Positions 7,927 through 14,497 are shown, numbered from the stretch's first letter. The stretch: DNA of 17,445 bases from Pseudolysinimonas_A sp041984585 (GCA_041984585.1 JBHIXX010000043.1:1-17445), one strand, 5' to 3'. Notes: generated from the letters alone by a model not told the origin. Numbers and translations: made by a program.

Positions 7927-8388
7927 ATGGATGCGAAGGACCTAAAGCGGCTCAACAAAGTTGCCAGCAAGATCCAGCGGGTGGCCGCAAGCACGCGCCC
8001 GCGCATCGAACGCCTCCAAATCGCGGGTCTGCCGGACACTGGTCTGGTAGTCGAGAGCCTCCCGCTCACAGTGAATGGACATTCAGGTTCCCAGTTTGTT
8101 GCTGCGCCAACTGGCAAGCGATGGGATGCCTGGCGGGTCGTGCTTGACGTTCGATCCGGCGAGCGGGGACAGGTTGTACACGTTGACGAGGTCTTCGTTG
8201 ATCACGTTGTGCCCGAATGGATATTGCGCCTTTCGATGAACGACCTCGAGTTCTTCATGGCGAAGTTCCAAAAGGCCCTAGACGACGGCGGCGTAGGCTT
8301 CGAACAGCTTCCTCAAGTGCACCAAGACGCGTACAACGCCATGTACGCGAAGGCGCTATTGGTCGCGGGCGCCCTTGATCGGGTCTAG
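7927..8388 (+). CDS. Hypothetical protein in a lower-GC insertion
   Basis: 153-residue protein I do not recognise. The ATG at 7927 has GAGG at 7915-7918 with an 8-nt spacer. It begins with a basic helix (DAKDLKRLNKVASKIQRVAA), then an apparently beta-rich middle (about 30-95), then a mainly helical C-terminus (about 98-150). There is no signal peptide, membrane segment or familiar catalytic motif, so it is probably cytoplasmic. Its composition differs sharply from its neighbours: bases 8221-8280 contain 29 G/C of 60 against 44 of 60 in rplT (8581-8640). It also uses codons rare in such genomes (ATA, CTA, TTG, CTT). It lies on the opposite strand to both flanking operons. Horizontal acquisition is the simplest reading. 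That it is a real gene is supported by the ribosome-binding site and the uninterrupted frame, not by recognised homology. Confidence 0.7.
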   Translation: MDAKDLKRLNKVASKIQRVAASTRPRIERLQIAGLPDTGLVVESLPLTVNGHSGSQFVAAPTGKRWDAWRVVLDVRSGERGQVVHVDEVFVDHVVPEWILRLSMNDLEFFMAKFQKALDDGGVGFEQLPQVHQDAYNAMYAKALLVAGALDRV

Positions 8389-8431
8389 CAGCCCACGCGC
8401 CTTGCGTCTTTCGTGTGCTGCTCCTCGGACG

Positions 8432-8469
8432 CGGAACGGGGCGGGACCCGCAGGTCCCGCCCCGTTCCG
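8432..8469. terminator. Bidirectional hairpin terminator between the hypothetical gene and rplT
   Basis: A perfect 17-bp inverted repeat (arms 8432-8448 and 8453-8469) with a CGCA loop lies 43 bp after the plus-strand hypothetical gene and 17 bp after the rplT stop on the minus strand. It therefore separates two convergent units. Neither side has a T-run, as is common for high-GC terminators. It is the longest perfect stem I found in the window. Confidence 0.85.
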
Positions 8470-8486
8470 GATACCGATCGCTCGGC

Positions 8487-8876
8487 TCAGGCCGCGGTGT
8501 CGGCCTTCTGGTTCACGTCCGACGGGAGCGCCTTCTTGGCGGTCTCGACGAGCGAGGCGAACGTCGCCGGCTCGTTGACCGCGAGCTCCGCGAGGATGCG
8601 ACGGTCCACCTCGACCCCGGCGAGGCCGAGACCCTGGATGAGGCGATTGTAGGTGAGTCCGTTCGCGCGGGCCGCGGCGTTGATCCGCTGGATCCACAGG
8701 CGACGGAACTCGCCCTTCTTCGCGCGCCGGTCGCGGTAGGCGTAGACGAGGGAGTGGGTGACCTGCTCCTTGGCCTTGCGGTACAGGCGCGAGCGCTGCC
8801 CGCGGTACCCCTCGGCGCGCTCGAGCGTGGTCCGGCGCTTCTTGGCGGCGTTGACCGCCCGCTTCACACGTGCCAT
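8487..8876 (-). CDS. rplT: 50S ribosomal protein L20
   Basis: Ribosomal protein of the large subunit, needed early in 50S assembly through 23S rRNA binding. It is 129 residues; the N-terminal MARVKRAVNAAKKRR and the segment YRGQRSRLYRKAKEQV are characteristic, as is the WIQRINAAAR block in the globular domain. It has a short extra tail (about residues 118-129), as in other actinobacteria. The ATG at 8876 follows the rpmI stop by 12 bp, with GGGAG as ribosome-binding site. It is the last gene of infC-rpmI-rplT and is followed by a strong hairpin. In other bacteria L20 represses its own operon by binding the leader; whether that holds here is unknown. Confidence 0.98.
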   Translation of the reverse strand: MARVKRAVNAAKKRRTTLERAEGYRGQRSRLYRKAKEQVTHSLVYAYRDRRAKKGEFRRLWIQRINAAARANGLTYNRLIQGLGLAGVEVDRRILAELAVNEPATFASLVETAKKALPSDVNQKADTAA

Positions 8877-8888
8877 CTGATGACTCCC

Positions 8889-9083
8889 TTACTTTCCGAG
8901 CATCTTCTTGATGACCTTGGCGTCCTGCGTCGGGAGCTCGACGTCCCGGTTGAGGCGCCGCGTCAGCCGCGAGGACTTGCCCTCGAGGTTGTGGCGCATG
9001 CCCGAACCCTGCTTCATGACCTTGCCGCTCCCGGTGATTCGGAAGCGCTTCTTCGCACCGGAGTGCGTCTTCTGCTTCGGCAT
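8889..9083 (-). CDS. rpmI: 50S ribosomal protein L35
   Basis: Small basic large-subunit protein, 64 residues, the usual length. MPKQKTHSGAKKRFRITGSG at the N-terminus and the segment MRHNLEGKSSRLTRRL identify it. The ATG at 9083 lies four bases after the infC stop (TAACAGGATG), so translation is coupled to infC, with GAGG near the end of infC as the probable ribosome-binding site. It is the middle gene of infC-rpmI-rplT. Confidence 0.98.
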   Translation of the reverse strand: MPKQKTHSGAKKRFRITGSGKVMKQGSGMRHNLEGKSSRLTRRLNRDVELPTQDAKVIKKMLGK

Positions 9084-9087
9084 CCTG

Positions 9088-9681
9088 TTATTCCTCGTTG
9101 CTCTCCGACCCGGAGTTCATCCGGGCCTTGTACTCCGCCTTGCGGGCGTCGGCTTCGGCCTTGGCCTCGACCTTGCTCTTGAGCGGGCCGATGATCATCG
9201 TCATGTTGCGGCCGTCGATGGTCGGGGTCGACTCGACGGTGCCGAACTCGGCGACGTCTTCCGCGAAACGCTGCAGGAGGCGCACCCCCTGCTCCGGACG
9301 GGACTGCTCCCGGCCACGGAACAGGATCATGGCCTTGACTTTGTCCCCGCCCTGGAGGAAGCCCTCCGCGCGCTTGCGCTTGGTCTCGTAGTCGTGCTTG
9401 TCGATCTTCAGGCGGAAGCGCACCTCCTTGAGGATGGTGTTCGCCTGGTTCTTGCGCGCTTCCTTCTGCTTCTGGGCCTGCTCGTACTTGAACTTGCCGT
9501 AATCCATGATCTTCACCACGGGCGGCGACGAGTTCGGAGCGACCTCGACCAGATCCAGTTCGGCCTCCTGGGCCAGGCGCAGCGCGTCCTCGACGCGCAC
9601 GACGCCGACCTGCTCGCCGTTGGGTCCCACGAGCCGCACCTGCGGCACGCGAATCCGGTCGTTCAGTCTGGGATCGCTGAT
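9088..9681 (-). CDS. infC: Translation initiation factor IF-3, apparent AUC start
   Basis: Binds the 30S subunit, prevents premature 50S joining and rejects wrong start codons. From the ATC at 9681 it is 197 residues. The N-terminal domain includes DLVEVAPNSSPPVVKIMDYGKFKYE, and the C-terminal domain runs from about residue 85, with KVKAMILFRGREQ. A charged Ala/Glu-rich tail ends the protein. The start is chosen because IF-3 relatives begin at (M/I)SDPR and because AAAGGA (9693-9688) lies 6 nt upstream of the ATC. The only nearby in-frame ATG (9729) adds 16 unrelated residues and has no ribosome-binding site. A rare start codon is known for infC in E. coli (AUU) and Myxococcus (AUC), where it allows IF-3 to limit its own synthesis. 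It is the first gene of infC-rpmI-rplT. Confidence 0.95.
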   Translation of the reverse strand: MSDPRLNDRIRVPQVRLVGPNGEQVGVVRVEDALRLAQEAELDLVEVAPNSSPPVVKIMDYGKFKYEQAQKQKEARKNQANTILKEVRFRLKIDKHDYETKRKRAEGFLQGGDKVKAMILFRGREQSRPEQGVRLLQRFAEDVAEFGTVESTPTIDGRNMTMIIGPLKSKVEAKAEADARKAEYKARMNSGSESNEE

Positions 9682-9688
9682 GTGGAGT

Positions 9689-9709
9689 CCTTTCGTTCGA
9701 TTCGAAAGG
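9689..9709 (-). promoter_or_regulatory. infC: Hairpin covering the infC Shine-Dalgarno
   Basis: On the infC mRNA a perfect 7-bp stem (arms CCTTTCG and CGAAAGG, 7-nt loop) places most of the AAAGGA ribosome-binding site in its 3' arm, just before the AUC start. If it forms, it would hide the site from ribosomes. A second hairpin lies upstream at 9753-9778: 10 pairs, one G-U and one A-G mismatch, capped by a GCGA tetraloop. Confidence 0.6.
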
Positions 9710-9870
9710 CAGATACTCCTCCGCGGCATGCGCCGCCATCCGCACCCTGGCTGCCGACCCGTCTCGCGACGGTCCGGCGGAGTGCAACGACCCGGTAGCC
9801 TGGAAAGTCGGCGGCGGGTGGGAGAGATCTCCTCTTTCGATTCCGGGGATGACGCCCCGGAGCCCGGGAA

Positions 9871-9876
9871 ATGATA
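9871..9876 (-). promoter_or_regulatory. infC: Candidate -10 box of the infC operon
   Basis: TATCAT preceded by TGC (an extended -10) on the minus strand. A start about 7 nt downstream would give a leader of roughly 180 nt before the infC AUC. The box overlaps the 5' region of the divergent DUF1844 gene. A -35 (TTCGCT, 18-nt spacer) is weak. Confidence 0.5.
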
Positions 9877-9891
9877 GCAGAGGACGTGCCG

Positions 9892-10251
9892 GTGAGCGAA
9901 GGATCGACCACGGATGCCGCGAGCGCGGCCGGCGACGAGCTGCGGGACATCTCCGAAGTCCCGGCCGTCGAGGTGATCAACACGGTCGCCGTGCACCTGC
10001 TCAGCGCCGCGGCCGTGCAGTGCGGCCTCGCCGACGACCCCGACGCGACCGCCGACCTCGACGAGGCGCGCAAGCTCATCGACGCCCTCGCCGGACTCGT
10101 CACGGCATCCGCGCCGCACCTCGGCGACCACCACGCCCGCGCCCTGCGCGACGGCCTGCGCAGCGTGCAGCTCGCGTTCCGCGAGGCCTCGCCCGTGCCC
10201 GACCCGATCGGTCAGGGCCCGGGCGAGAAGTACACCGGCCCGGTCACCTGA
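9892..10251 (+). CDS. DUF1844 family protein
   Basis: 119-residue protein of unknown function, belonging by its pattern to DUF1844, small helical proteins often found next to infC in actinobacteria. The core runs from about residue 20 to 100: INTVAVHLLSAAAVQCGL, then DLDEARKLIDALAGLV, then LRDGLRSVQLAFRE. The C-terminal tail ends GEKYTGPVT. The start is the GTG at 9892, with AGAGGA at 9879-9884 and a 7-nt spacer. An in-frame ATG at 9871 would add seven residues but overlaps the infC -10 box and lacks a ribosome-binding site. It is transcribed divergently from infC and convergently with the SseB-like gene. No catalytic residues are evident. Confidence 0.88.
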   Translation: MSEGSTTDAASAAGDELRDISEVPAVEVINTVAVHLLSAAAVQCGLADDPDATADLDEARKLIDALAGLVTASAPHLGDHHARALRDGLRSVQLAFREASPVPDPIGQGPGEKYTGPVT

Positions 10252-10283
10252 GGCGGACCGCGCTACCCGATCGGCCGCTCGCG

Positions 10284-10301
10284 CCGGGCGCCCGAGCCCG
10301 G
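10284..10301. terminator. Possible terminator hairpin between convergent genes
   Basis: CCGGGC and GCCCGG form a 6-bp stem with a 6-nt loop in the 74-bp gap between the DUF1844 gene and the SseB-like gene. A second GCCCGG copy just downstream (from about 10310) offers an alternative pairing. It is short and has no T-run, so support is modest. Confidence 0.4.
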
Positions 10302-10325
10302 TCGCCTGAGCCCGGGTCGGCGCGA

Positions 10326-11159
10326 CTACCCGGCGGCGACCACGCGGATCGCGACGGAGTCGACGCGCTGGGCGACGACCTCCTCGCGCGCCCACGCCTC
10401 GGCCACGCGCCGCACGAGGGCGTCGAGGCCGTCCCGGTCGAGCCCGGGCTCCACGGCGAGCTCCACGACGACCTCCGGCGCCGCGAGCCGCGCGTCGGGG
10501 TCGCCCGCCGCAAGCCGGGCGTCCCGCACGGCCCCCTCCCCCGCGGTCGCGCGCCCCAGCGCCGCGAGCACGTCAGCGTCGTCCCACGCGGGAATCCACG
10601 GCTCGCCGAGCGCGAGCGCGCGGAAGGCGGGGCGGCGAACTCCGAGCTCCCCGGGGCTCCCCGGGTCGAGCACGAGCAGCTCGGTCCCCTCCCCCGCTGC
10701 GGCGAGGGCCACCCGCGAGGCGGCGACGGGCACGGGGCGGGCCTCGCTGTTCCAGGCGGCGAGCGCGTCGACGCCGGAGAACACCGGCAGCACGCCGCGA
10801 CCGTCGGGTCCGGCCACCGTCACGAGCGCGAGCTCCTGGGTCTTGTCGACGGTCTGGCCGTGCGGACCCACGCCCTCGTCGCCGCGCTCGGCGATGAGCG
10901 GCGCGAGCACGCGCACCTCGTGGAGCACGGCGATCACCTCGGGCAGGGTCGCGTCGCCGGACCGGAACCGGGCCACGGCATCCGTCAGACGCGGGTCGGC
11001 GGAGCCGTCGTCGCCGGCGGCCGGGTTCGGCTGGAACTCGCGTCCCGCGAACGGCACGCCCGCGGAGTCGGCGTGCGGGGCGGGGTCGGGCGGCCCGTCC
11101 GACGGGGCCCGGCCGTCGGCGTCCGGCATCCCGGCGTGCGGGGCGGGGTCGGGCGTCAC
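10326..11159 (-). CDS. SseB-like protein at the end of the his block
   Basis: 277-residue protein resembling the SseB family, whose role outside pathogens is unclear. The first 50 residues or so are Pro/Ala/Asp-rich and look disordered; they contain PDPAPHA twice, from a 23-bp direct repeat. The folded part starts near RLTDAVARFRSGDATLPEVI and includes DKTQELALVTVAGPDGRGVLPVFSGVDALAAWN, the segment that recalls SseB N-terminal domains. There are no signal peptide or membrane segments. The GTG start at 11159 overlaps the priA stop (GTGA), so it is translationally coupled to histidine biosynthesis. An SseB-like gene after priA is a familiar arrangement in related actinobacteria, but I know of no proven role in the pathway. 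Confidence 0.82.
   Translation of the reverse strand: MTPDPAPHAGMPDADGRAPSDGPPDPAPHADSAGVPFAGREFQPNPAAGDDGSADPRLTDAVARFRSGDATLPEVIAVLHEVRVLAPLIAERGDEGVGPHGQTVDKTQELALVTVAGPDGRGVLPVFSGVDALAAWNSEARPVPVAASRVALAAAGEGTELLVLDPGSPGELGVRRPAFRALALGEPWIPAWDDADVLAALGRATAGEGAVRDARLAAGDPDARLAAPEVVVELAVEPGLDRDGLDALVRRVAEAWAREEVVAQRVDSVAIRVVAAG
11070..11155. repeat. 23-bp direct repeat pair in the SseB-like gene
   Basis: Identical 23-bp copies at 11070-11092 and 11133-11155, 63 bp apart (21 codons), in the same reading frame and encoding PDPAPHA twice. Probably a remnant of tandem duplication in the disordered N-terminus. About 16 bases of the same GC-rich string recur at 15180-15195 before lexA, which is more likely chance. 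Confidence 0.7.
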
Positions 11160-11893
11160 GGCCGCCCGGCGACGTCGAGCGCCTCGGGCAGGGTGAACGC
11201 CCCCGCGTAGAGCGCCTTGCCGACGATCGACCCCTCGACGCCGGCCGGGACGAGCCCGCGCAGTGCTTCCAGGTCGGCGAGGCTCGACACCCCGCCGGAC
11301 GCGATCACCGGCTTGTCGGTGCGCTCCGCCACCCGGCGCAGCAGGTCGAGGTTCGGGCCGCGCAGGGTGCCGTCCTTGGTGACGTCGGTGACGACGTAGC
11401 GCGAGCATCCGGCGTCCTCCAGGCGGGCCAGCACCTCCCAGAGGTCGCCGCCCTCCTTCGTCCAGCCCCGCGCAGCGAGGGTGGTGCCGCGCACGTCGAG
11501 CCCGACGGCGACGCGGTCGCCGTAGCGGGCGATGGCCGAGGCGGCCCACTCGGGGTCCTCGAGCGCGGCGGTGCCGAGGTTCACCCGGCGCGCGCCCGAG
11601 CCGAGAGCGGCGTCGAGGCTGGCGTCGTCGCGGATGCCGCCCGAGATCTCCACCTCGACTCCGGCGGGCATGCTCGCCACCACCGAGTGCAGCAGCGCGC
11701 GGTTCTCGCCGCGGCCGAACGCGGCATCCAGGTCGACGAGGTGGATCCACTCGGCGCCCTGCTCCGCCCACAGCGCGGCGGCCTCGACCGGGTCGCCGTA
11801 GTCGGTCTCCGACCCGGCCTCGCCCTGGGTCAGTCGCACCGCCTTCCCGTCGGCGACGTCGACGGCGGGCAGCAGGATGAGGCGCTCGGTCAC
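11156..11893 (-). CDS. priA: Phosphoribosyl isomerase A (HisA, possibly also TrpF)
   Basis: TIM-barrel enzyme isomerising ProFAR to PRFAR in histidine synthesis. Actinobacterial PriA also isomerises phosphoribosyl-anthranilate for tryptophan. It is 245 residues. The two catalytic aspartates are at 12 (PAVDVADG) and 170 (VTDVTKDGTL). The phosphate-binding ends are EISGGIR and ASGGVSSL. The loop RGWTKEGGDLW (142-152), with Arg142 and Trp144, resembles the bifunctional mycobacterial PriA rather than single-function HisA. The start is the GTG at 11893, with GGAG close upstream; a TAGGGT hexamer ends 8 nt before it and could be an internal promoter. It lies 22 bp after hisH and overlaps the SseB-like gene. 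Dual activity is inference: it would be needed only if the genome lacks trpF. Confidence 0.93.
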   Translation of the reverse strand: MTERLILLPAVDVADGKAVRLTQGEAGSETDYGDPVEAAALWAEQGAEWIHLVDLDAAFGRGENRALLHSVVASMPAGVEVEISGGIRDDASLDAALGSGARRVNLGTAALEDPEWAASAIARYGDRVAVGLDVRGTTLAARGWTKEGGDLWEVLARLEDAGCSRYVVTDVTKDGTLRGPNLDLLRRVAERTDKPVIASGGVSSLADLEALRGLVPAGVEGSIVGKALYAGAFTLPEALDVAGRP

Positions 11894-11915
11894 GATCTCC
11901 GACCCTACCCGCGCG

Positions 11916-12563
11916 TCAGAGCGAGCCGAGCCAGTTGGCGAGCAGCCGGATGCCGGCCTCGCCCGACTTCTCCGGGTGGAACTGGGTCGCGGTGAGCGGC
12001 CCGTTCTCGGCGGCCGCGACGAACGGCTCTCCGTGCGTCGCCCAGGACACCTTCGGTGCGGTCGACGCGACGGCGAACGCGCCGGTCGGCTCGAGCTCCC
12101 AGCCGCGAGCCGCGTAGGAGTGCACGAAGTAGAACCGCTCGCCGCTGATGCCGGCGAACAGCACCGAGTCGTCGGGGGCGTCGACGGTGTTCCAGCCCAT
12201 GTGCGGCAGCACCGGCGCGTCGAGCCGGTCGACGACTCCCGGCCATTCGCCGAGACCCTCCGTCTCGACGCCCCGCTCCACCCCGCGGTCGAACAGCACC
12301 TGCATGCCGACGCAGATGCCGAGCACCGGGCGACCCCCGGCGAGGCGGCGCTCGATCAGCTCCGGGCCGCGCACCGCGTCGAGCGCCGACATCACCGCCG
12401 AGAACGCGCCGACGCCGGGCACCAGCAGGCCGTCGGCGTCCTGCACCTTCGCGCGGTCGGCGGTCAGCTCCACCCGCGCGCCGGCGCGCTCGAGCGCCTT
12501 GGCGGCGGAGTGCACGTTGCCGGATCCGTAGTCGAGCACGACCACGGAGGGAGAGGCGGTCAT
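11916..12563 (-). CDS. hisH: Imidazole glycerol phosphate synthase, glutamine amidotransferase subunit
   Basis: Class I glutamine amidotransferase that supplies ammonia to HisF for making imidazole glycerol phosphate and AICAR. It is 215 residues, the usual length. The catalytic triad is visible: nucleophile Cys84 in GICVGMQ, and His196 and Glu198 in QFHPEKS. The N-terminus VVVLDYGSGNVHS and the oxyanion-hole loop PGVGAF (49-54) are typical. The ATG at 12563 lies two bases after the hisB stop, with a GGAGG-like purine stretch upstream. Its partner hisF is not in this window. Confidence 0.97.
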   Translation of the reverse strand: MTASPSVVVLDYGSGNVHSAAKALERAGARVELTADRAKVQDADGLLVPGVGAFSAVMSALDAVRGPELIERRLAGGRPVLGICVGMQVLFDRGVERGVETEGLGEWPGVVDRLDAPVLPHMGWNTVDAPDDSVLFAGISGERFYFVHSYAARGWELEPTGAFAVASTAPKVSWATHGEPFVAAAENGPLTATQFHPEKSGEAGIRLLANWLGSL

Positions 12564-12565
12564 GC

Positions 12566-13171
12566 CTACAGCTTGCCCTTGGTGGAGGGCACGCCGCTGA
12601 CCCGCGGATCCGGCTGCACGGCGAACCGGAACGCGCGCGCGAACGCCTTCATCTCCGCCTCCGCGATGTGGTGCGGGTCGCGCCCGGCGACGAGCGTCAC
12701 GTGCATGGTGAGCGCCGCGTTGAACGCGATCGCCTCGAACACGTGCCGCACCATCGAGCCGGTGAAGTGGCCGCCGATGAGGTGCTGGGCGAAGCCGACC
12801 GGCTCGCCGGAGTGCACCAGGTACGGTCGACCCGACACGTCGACGACGGCCTGCGCGAGCGCCTCGTCGAGCGGAACGAGCGCATCGCCGTAGCGCGAGA
12901 TGCCCGACTTGTCGCCGAGCGCCTCCTTGATCGCCTGACCGAGCACGATCCCCGTGTCCTCCACCGTGTGGTGCACGTCGATGTCGGTGTCGCCCGAGGC
13001 GGTCACCTCCAGGTCGACGAGGGAGTGCTTGCTGAACGCCGTGAGCAGGTGGTCGAAGAACGGCACGGTCGTCGAGATGCGCGACGTCCCCGAGCCGTCG
13101 AGGTCGATGCTGAGCGCGACGCTCGACTCGCTCGTCTCGCGCGTGATGGACGCGCGGCGGGTGCTGGTCAT
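12566..13171 (-). CDS. hisB: Imidazoleglycerol-phosphate dehydratase
   Basis: Manganese enzyme converting imidazole glycerol phosphate to imidazole acetol phosphate. It is 201 residues, the single-domain form without the phosphatase domain fused in E. coli. Metal-binding repeats are intact: FDHLLTAFSKH and DVHHTVEDTGI in the first half, and DPHHIAEAEMKAFARA in the second. The ATG at 13171 has no clear Shine-Dalgarno; TAGGCT ends 7 nt upstream, which suggests a leaderless start of its own. It follows hisC after a 93-bp gap, larger than any other in the block, which leaves room for a promoter. Confidence 0.97.
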   Translation of the reverse strand: MTSTRRASITRETSESSVALSIDLDGSGTSRISTTVPFFDHLLTAFSKHSLVDLEVTASGDTDIDVHHTVEDTGIVLGQAIKEALGDKSGISRYGDALVPLDEALAQAVVDVSGRPYLVHSGEPVGFAQHLIGGHFTGSMVRHVFEAIAFNAALTMHVTLVAGRDPHHIAEAEMKAFARAFRFAVQPDPRVSGVPSTKGKL

Positions 13172-13178
13172 GCGGTCG

Positions 13179-13184
13179 AGCCTA
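13179..13184 (-). promoter_or_regulatory. hisB: Candidate -10 hexamer upstream of hisB
   Basis: TAGGCT on the minus strand with 7 nt to the hisB ATG, inside the 93-bp hisC-hisB gap. It fits the TANNNT actinobacterial -10 and a leaderless start. No clear -35 is seen. Confidence 0.45.
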
Positions 13185-13264
13185 TCGGCGGTGCGCGGAG
13201 CCGGCGGGACGCCGCCCGGTGCGGTCGCGTGACCCGACGCCCCCCGGAGGGCGGGCCGAATCGG

Positions 13265-14353
13265 TCAGCGCGCGCCGCCCGGACCGAGAGCCGCGAGCTG
13301 CTCGAGGAAGTAGCCGGTCTCCTCCGCCGTGCCCGCGGTGACCCGCAGCGCGCCGGGCAGGCCGACGTTCCGCACCAGGATGTCGCGCTCCAGCAGCGCG
13401 CGGAAGGTCGCCGCAGGGTCGGCGAGACCGTCGAACAGCACGAAATTGGCCCACGACTCGTGCACGCGGTAGCCCATCGCACGGAGCTCGACGGTCATCC
13501 GGTCGCGCTGATCGCGGATGTCGCCGACCATCGCGAGCATCGCGTCGGCGTGGGCGAGCGCGGCCACCGCCGAGGCCTGGGTGAGCGCGGAGAGGTGGTA
13601 CGGCAGGCGCACGATCCGCAGCGCGTCGACGACCGCCGGGTCGGCGGCGAGATAGCCCACGCGCACCCCGGCGAAGGCGAACGCCTTGCTCATCGTGCGC
13701 GAGACGATGAGCCGCTCGCGGCCGGGGAGCAGCGTGATCGCGCTCGGCGCGTCGTCGGGCATGAACTCGGCGTACGCCTCGTCGACGAACACCATGCCGG
13801 GGGTCGCCGCGTAGGCGGCCTCGATGGTCTCCAACGGCACCGGGGTGCCGGTCGGGTTGTTCGGCGCGCAGAAGAAGACCAGGTCGGGCTGCTCGCGCTC
13901 GATGGCGGCGACGGCCGTCTCCGGCGAGATGCGGAAGTCGGCGTCGCGCTGCGCCGTCACCCACTCGGTGCCGGTCGTGCCGGCGATGATCGGGTGCACC
14001 GAGTAGGTGGGCGGGAAGCCGAGCGCGCGGCGCCCGGGTCCGCCGAACGCCTGCAGGGTCTGCTGGATGACCTCGTTGGAGCCGTTGGCCGCCCAGATCT
14101 GCTCGGGGACGAGGCCGTGGCCGAGGTACCGCGCAAGCGCCGCACGCAGCTCGGTGAACTCCCGGTCGGGATAGCGGTTCGCGCCGAGCACGGCCACGGC
14201 GAGCCGCTCCACGATGTCGTGGGCGACCGCCTCGGGGATCGGGTGGGTGTTCTCGTTGACGTTGAGCGCGTAGCGCACCGGGTCCATCGGGGCCCCGTAG
14301 GGCTCCGCGCCGCGCAGGTCGTCGCGGATCGGCAGGTCGGAGAACGAGGTCAC
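13265..14353 (-). CDS. hisC: Histidinol-phosphate aminotransferase
   Basis: PLP-dependent fold-type I aminotransferase making histidinol phosphate from imidazole acetol phosphate and glutamate. It is 362 residues. The N-terminal LNVNENTHPIPE (30-41), the NPTG loop (166-169) and the PLP-binding Lys223 in SRTMSKAFAFAG are intact. Arg residues that bind substrate carboxylate appear in RVTAGTAEE near the C-terminus. The start is the GTG at 14353: it is preceded by TAGACT with 6 nt between, which is in frame and supplies a stop codon, so no longer start is possible within 12 nt and the message is probably leaderless. It is the first gene of hisC-hisB-hisH-priA-sseB-like. Some HisC homologues act on aromatic amino acids, but the his context decides. 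Confidence 0.96.
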   Translation of the reverse strand: MTSFSDLPIRDDLRGAEPYGAPMDPVRYALNVNENTHPIPEAVAHDIVERLAVAVLGANRYPDREFTELRAALARYLGHGLVPEQIWAANGSNEVIQQTLQAFGGPGRRALGFPPTYSVHPIIAGTTGTEWVTAQRDADFRISPETAVAAIEREQPDLVFFCAPNNPTGTPVPLETIEAAYAATPGMVFVDEAYAEFMPDDAPSAITLLPGRERLIVSRTMSKAFAFAGVRVGYLAADPAVVDALRIVRLPYHLSALTQASAVAALAHADAMLAMVGDIRDQRDRMTVELRAMGYRVHESWANFVLFDGLADPAATFRALLERDILVRNVGLPGALRVTAGTAEETGYFLEQLAALGPGGAR

Positions 14354-14359
14354 CGCACG

Positions 14360-14365
14360 AGTCTA
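14360..14365 (-). promoter_or_regulatory. hisC: Candidate -10 hexamer, leaderless hisC
   Basis: TAGACT exactly 6 nt before the hisC GTG. With this spacing the transcript would begin at or next to the start codon, leaving no room for a leader peptide or a ribosome-binding site. GAGGGCCCTC, a 10-bp palindrome at 14376-14385, lies in the spacer between -10 and the expected -35 and could be an operator. Confidence 0.55.
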
Positions 14366-14404
14366 GGAGCGGGTCGAGGGCCCTCTCTGCGGGACCGTGA
14401 TGTC

Positions 14405-14440
14405 CTCGCCGCCGCCCGATGCGCGAGGGGGGGCGGCGAG
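14405..14440 (-). terminator. Probable terminator of the LysM gene
   Basis: CTCGCCGCC and GGCGGCGAG form a 9-bp stem, with three further C-G pairs possible after one mismatch. It lies about 57 nt after the LysM stop codon and before the hisC promoter, so it would insulate hisC from SOS-induced transcription. No T-run. Confidence 0.55.
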
Positions 14441-14497
14441 AGGTCGAGGGGCCGAGTCGCCGGCGAGGGATGCCGGGGGCGACGTCGGGAGCCCCGG

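Noticed and set aside
7778..8101. CAGTTTGTTG occurring twice in the low-GC island (near 7778 and 8092) as possible insertion repeats
   Set aside because: The copies are only 10 bp, and one lies inside the gene rather than flanking it. They do not bound the island.
13238..13253. CGCCC/GGGCG hairpin after hisC as a terminator
   Set aside because: The stem is only 5 bp with competing pairings, and hisB continues on the same strand. Support is too weak to annotate.
14354..14497. A histidine leader peptide or attenuator before hisC
   Set aside because: No His-rich short ORF is present, and the TAGACT box at 6 nt suggests a leaderless hisC mRNA. The hairpin at 14405-14440 fits termination of the LysM gene better.
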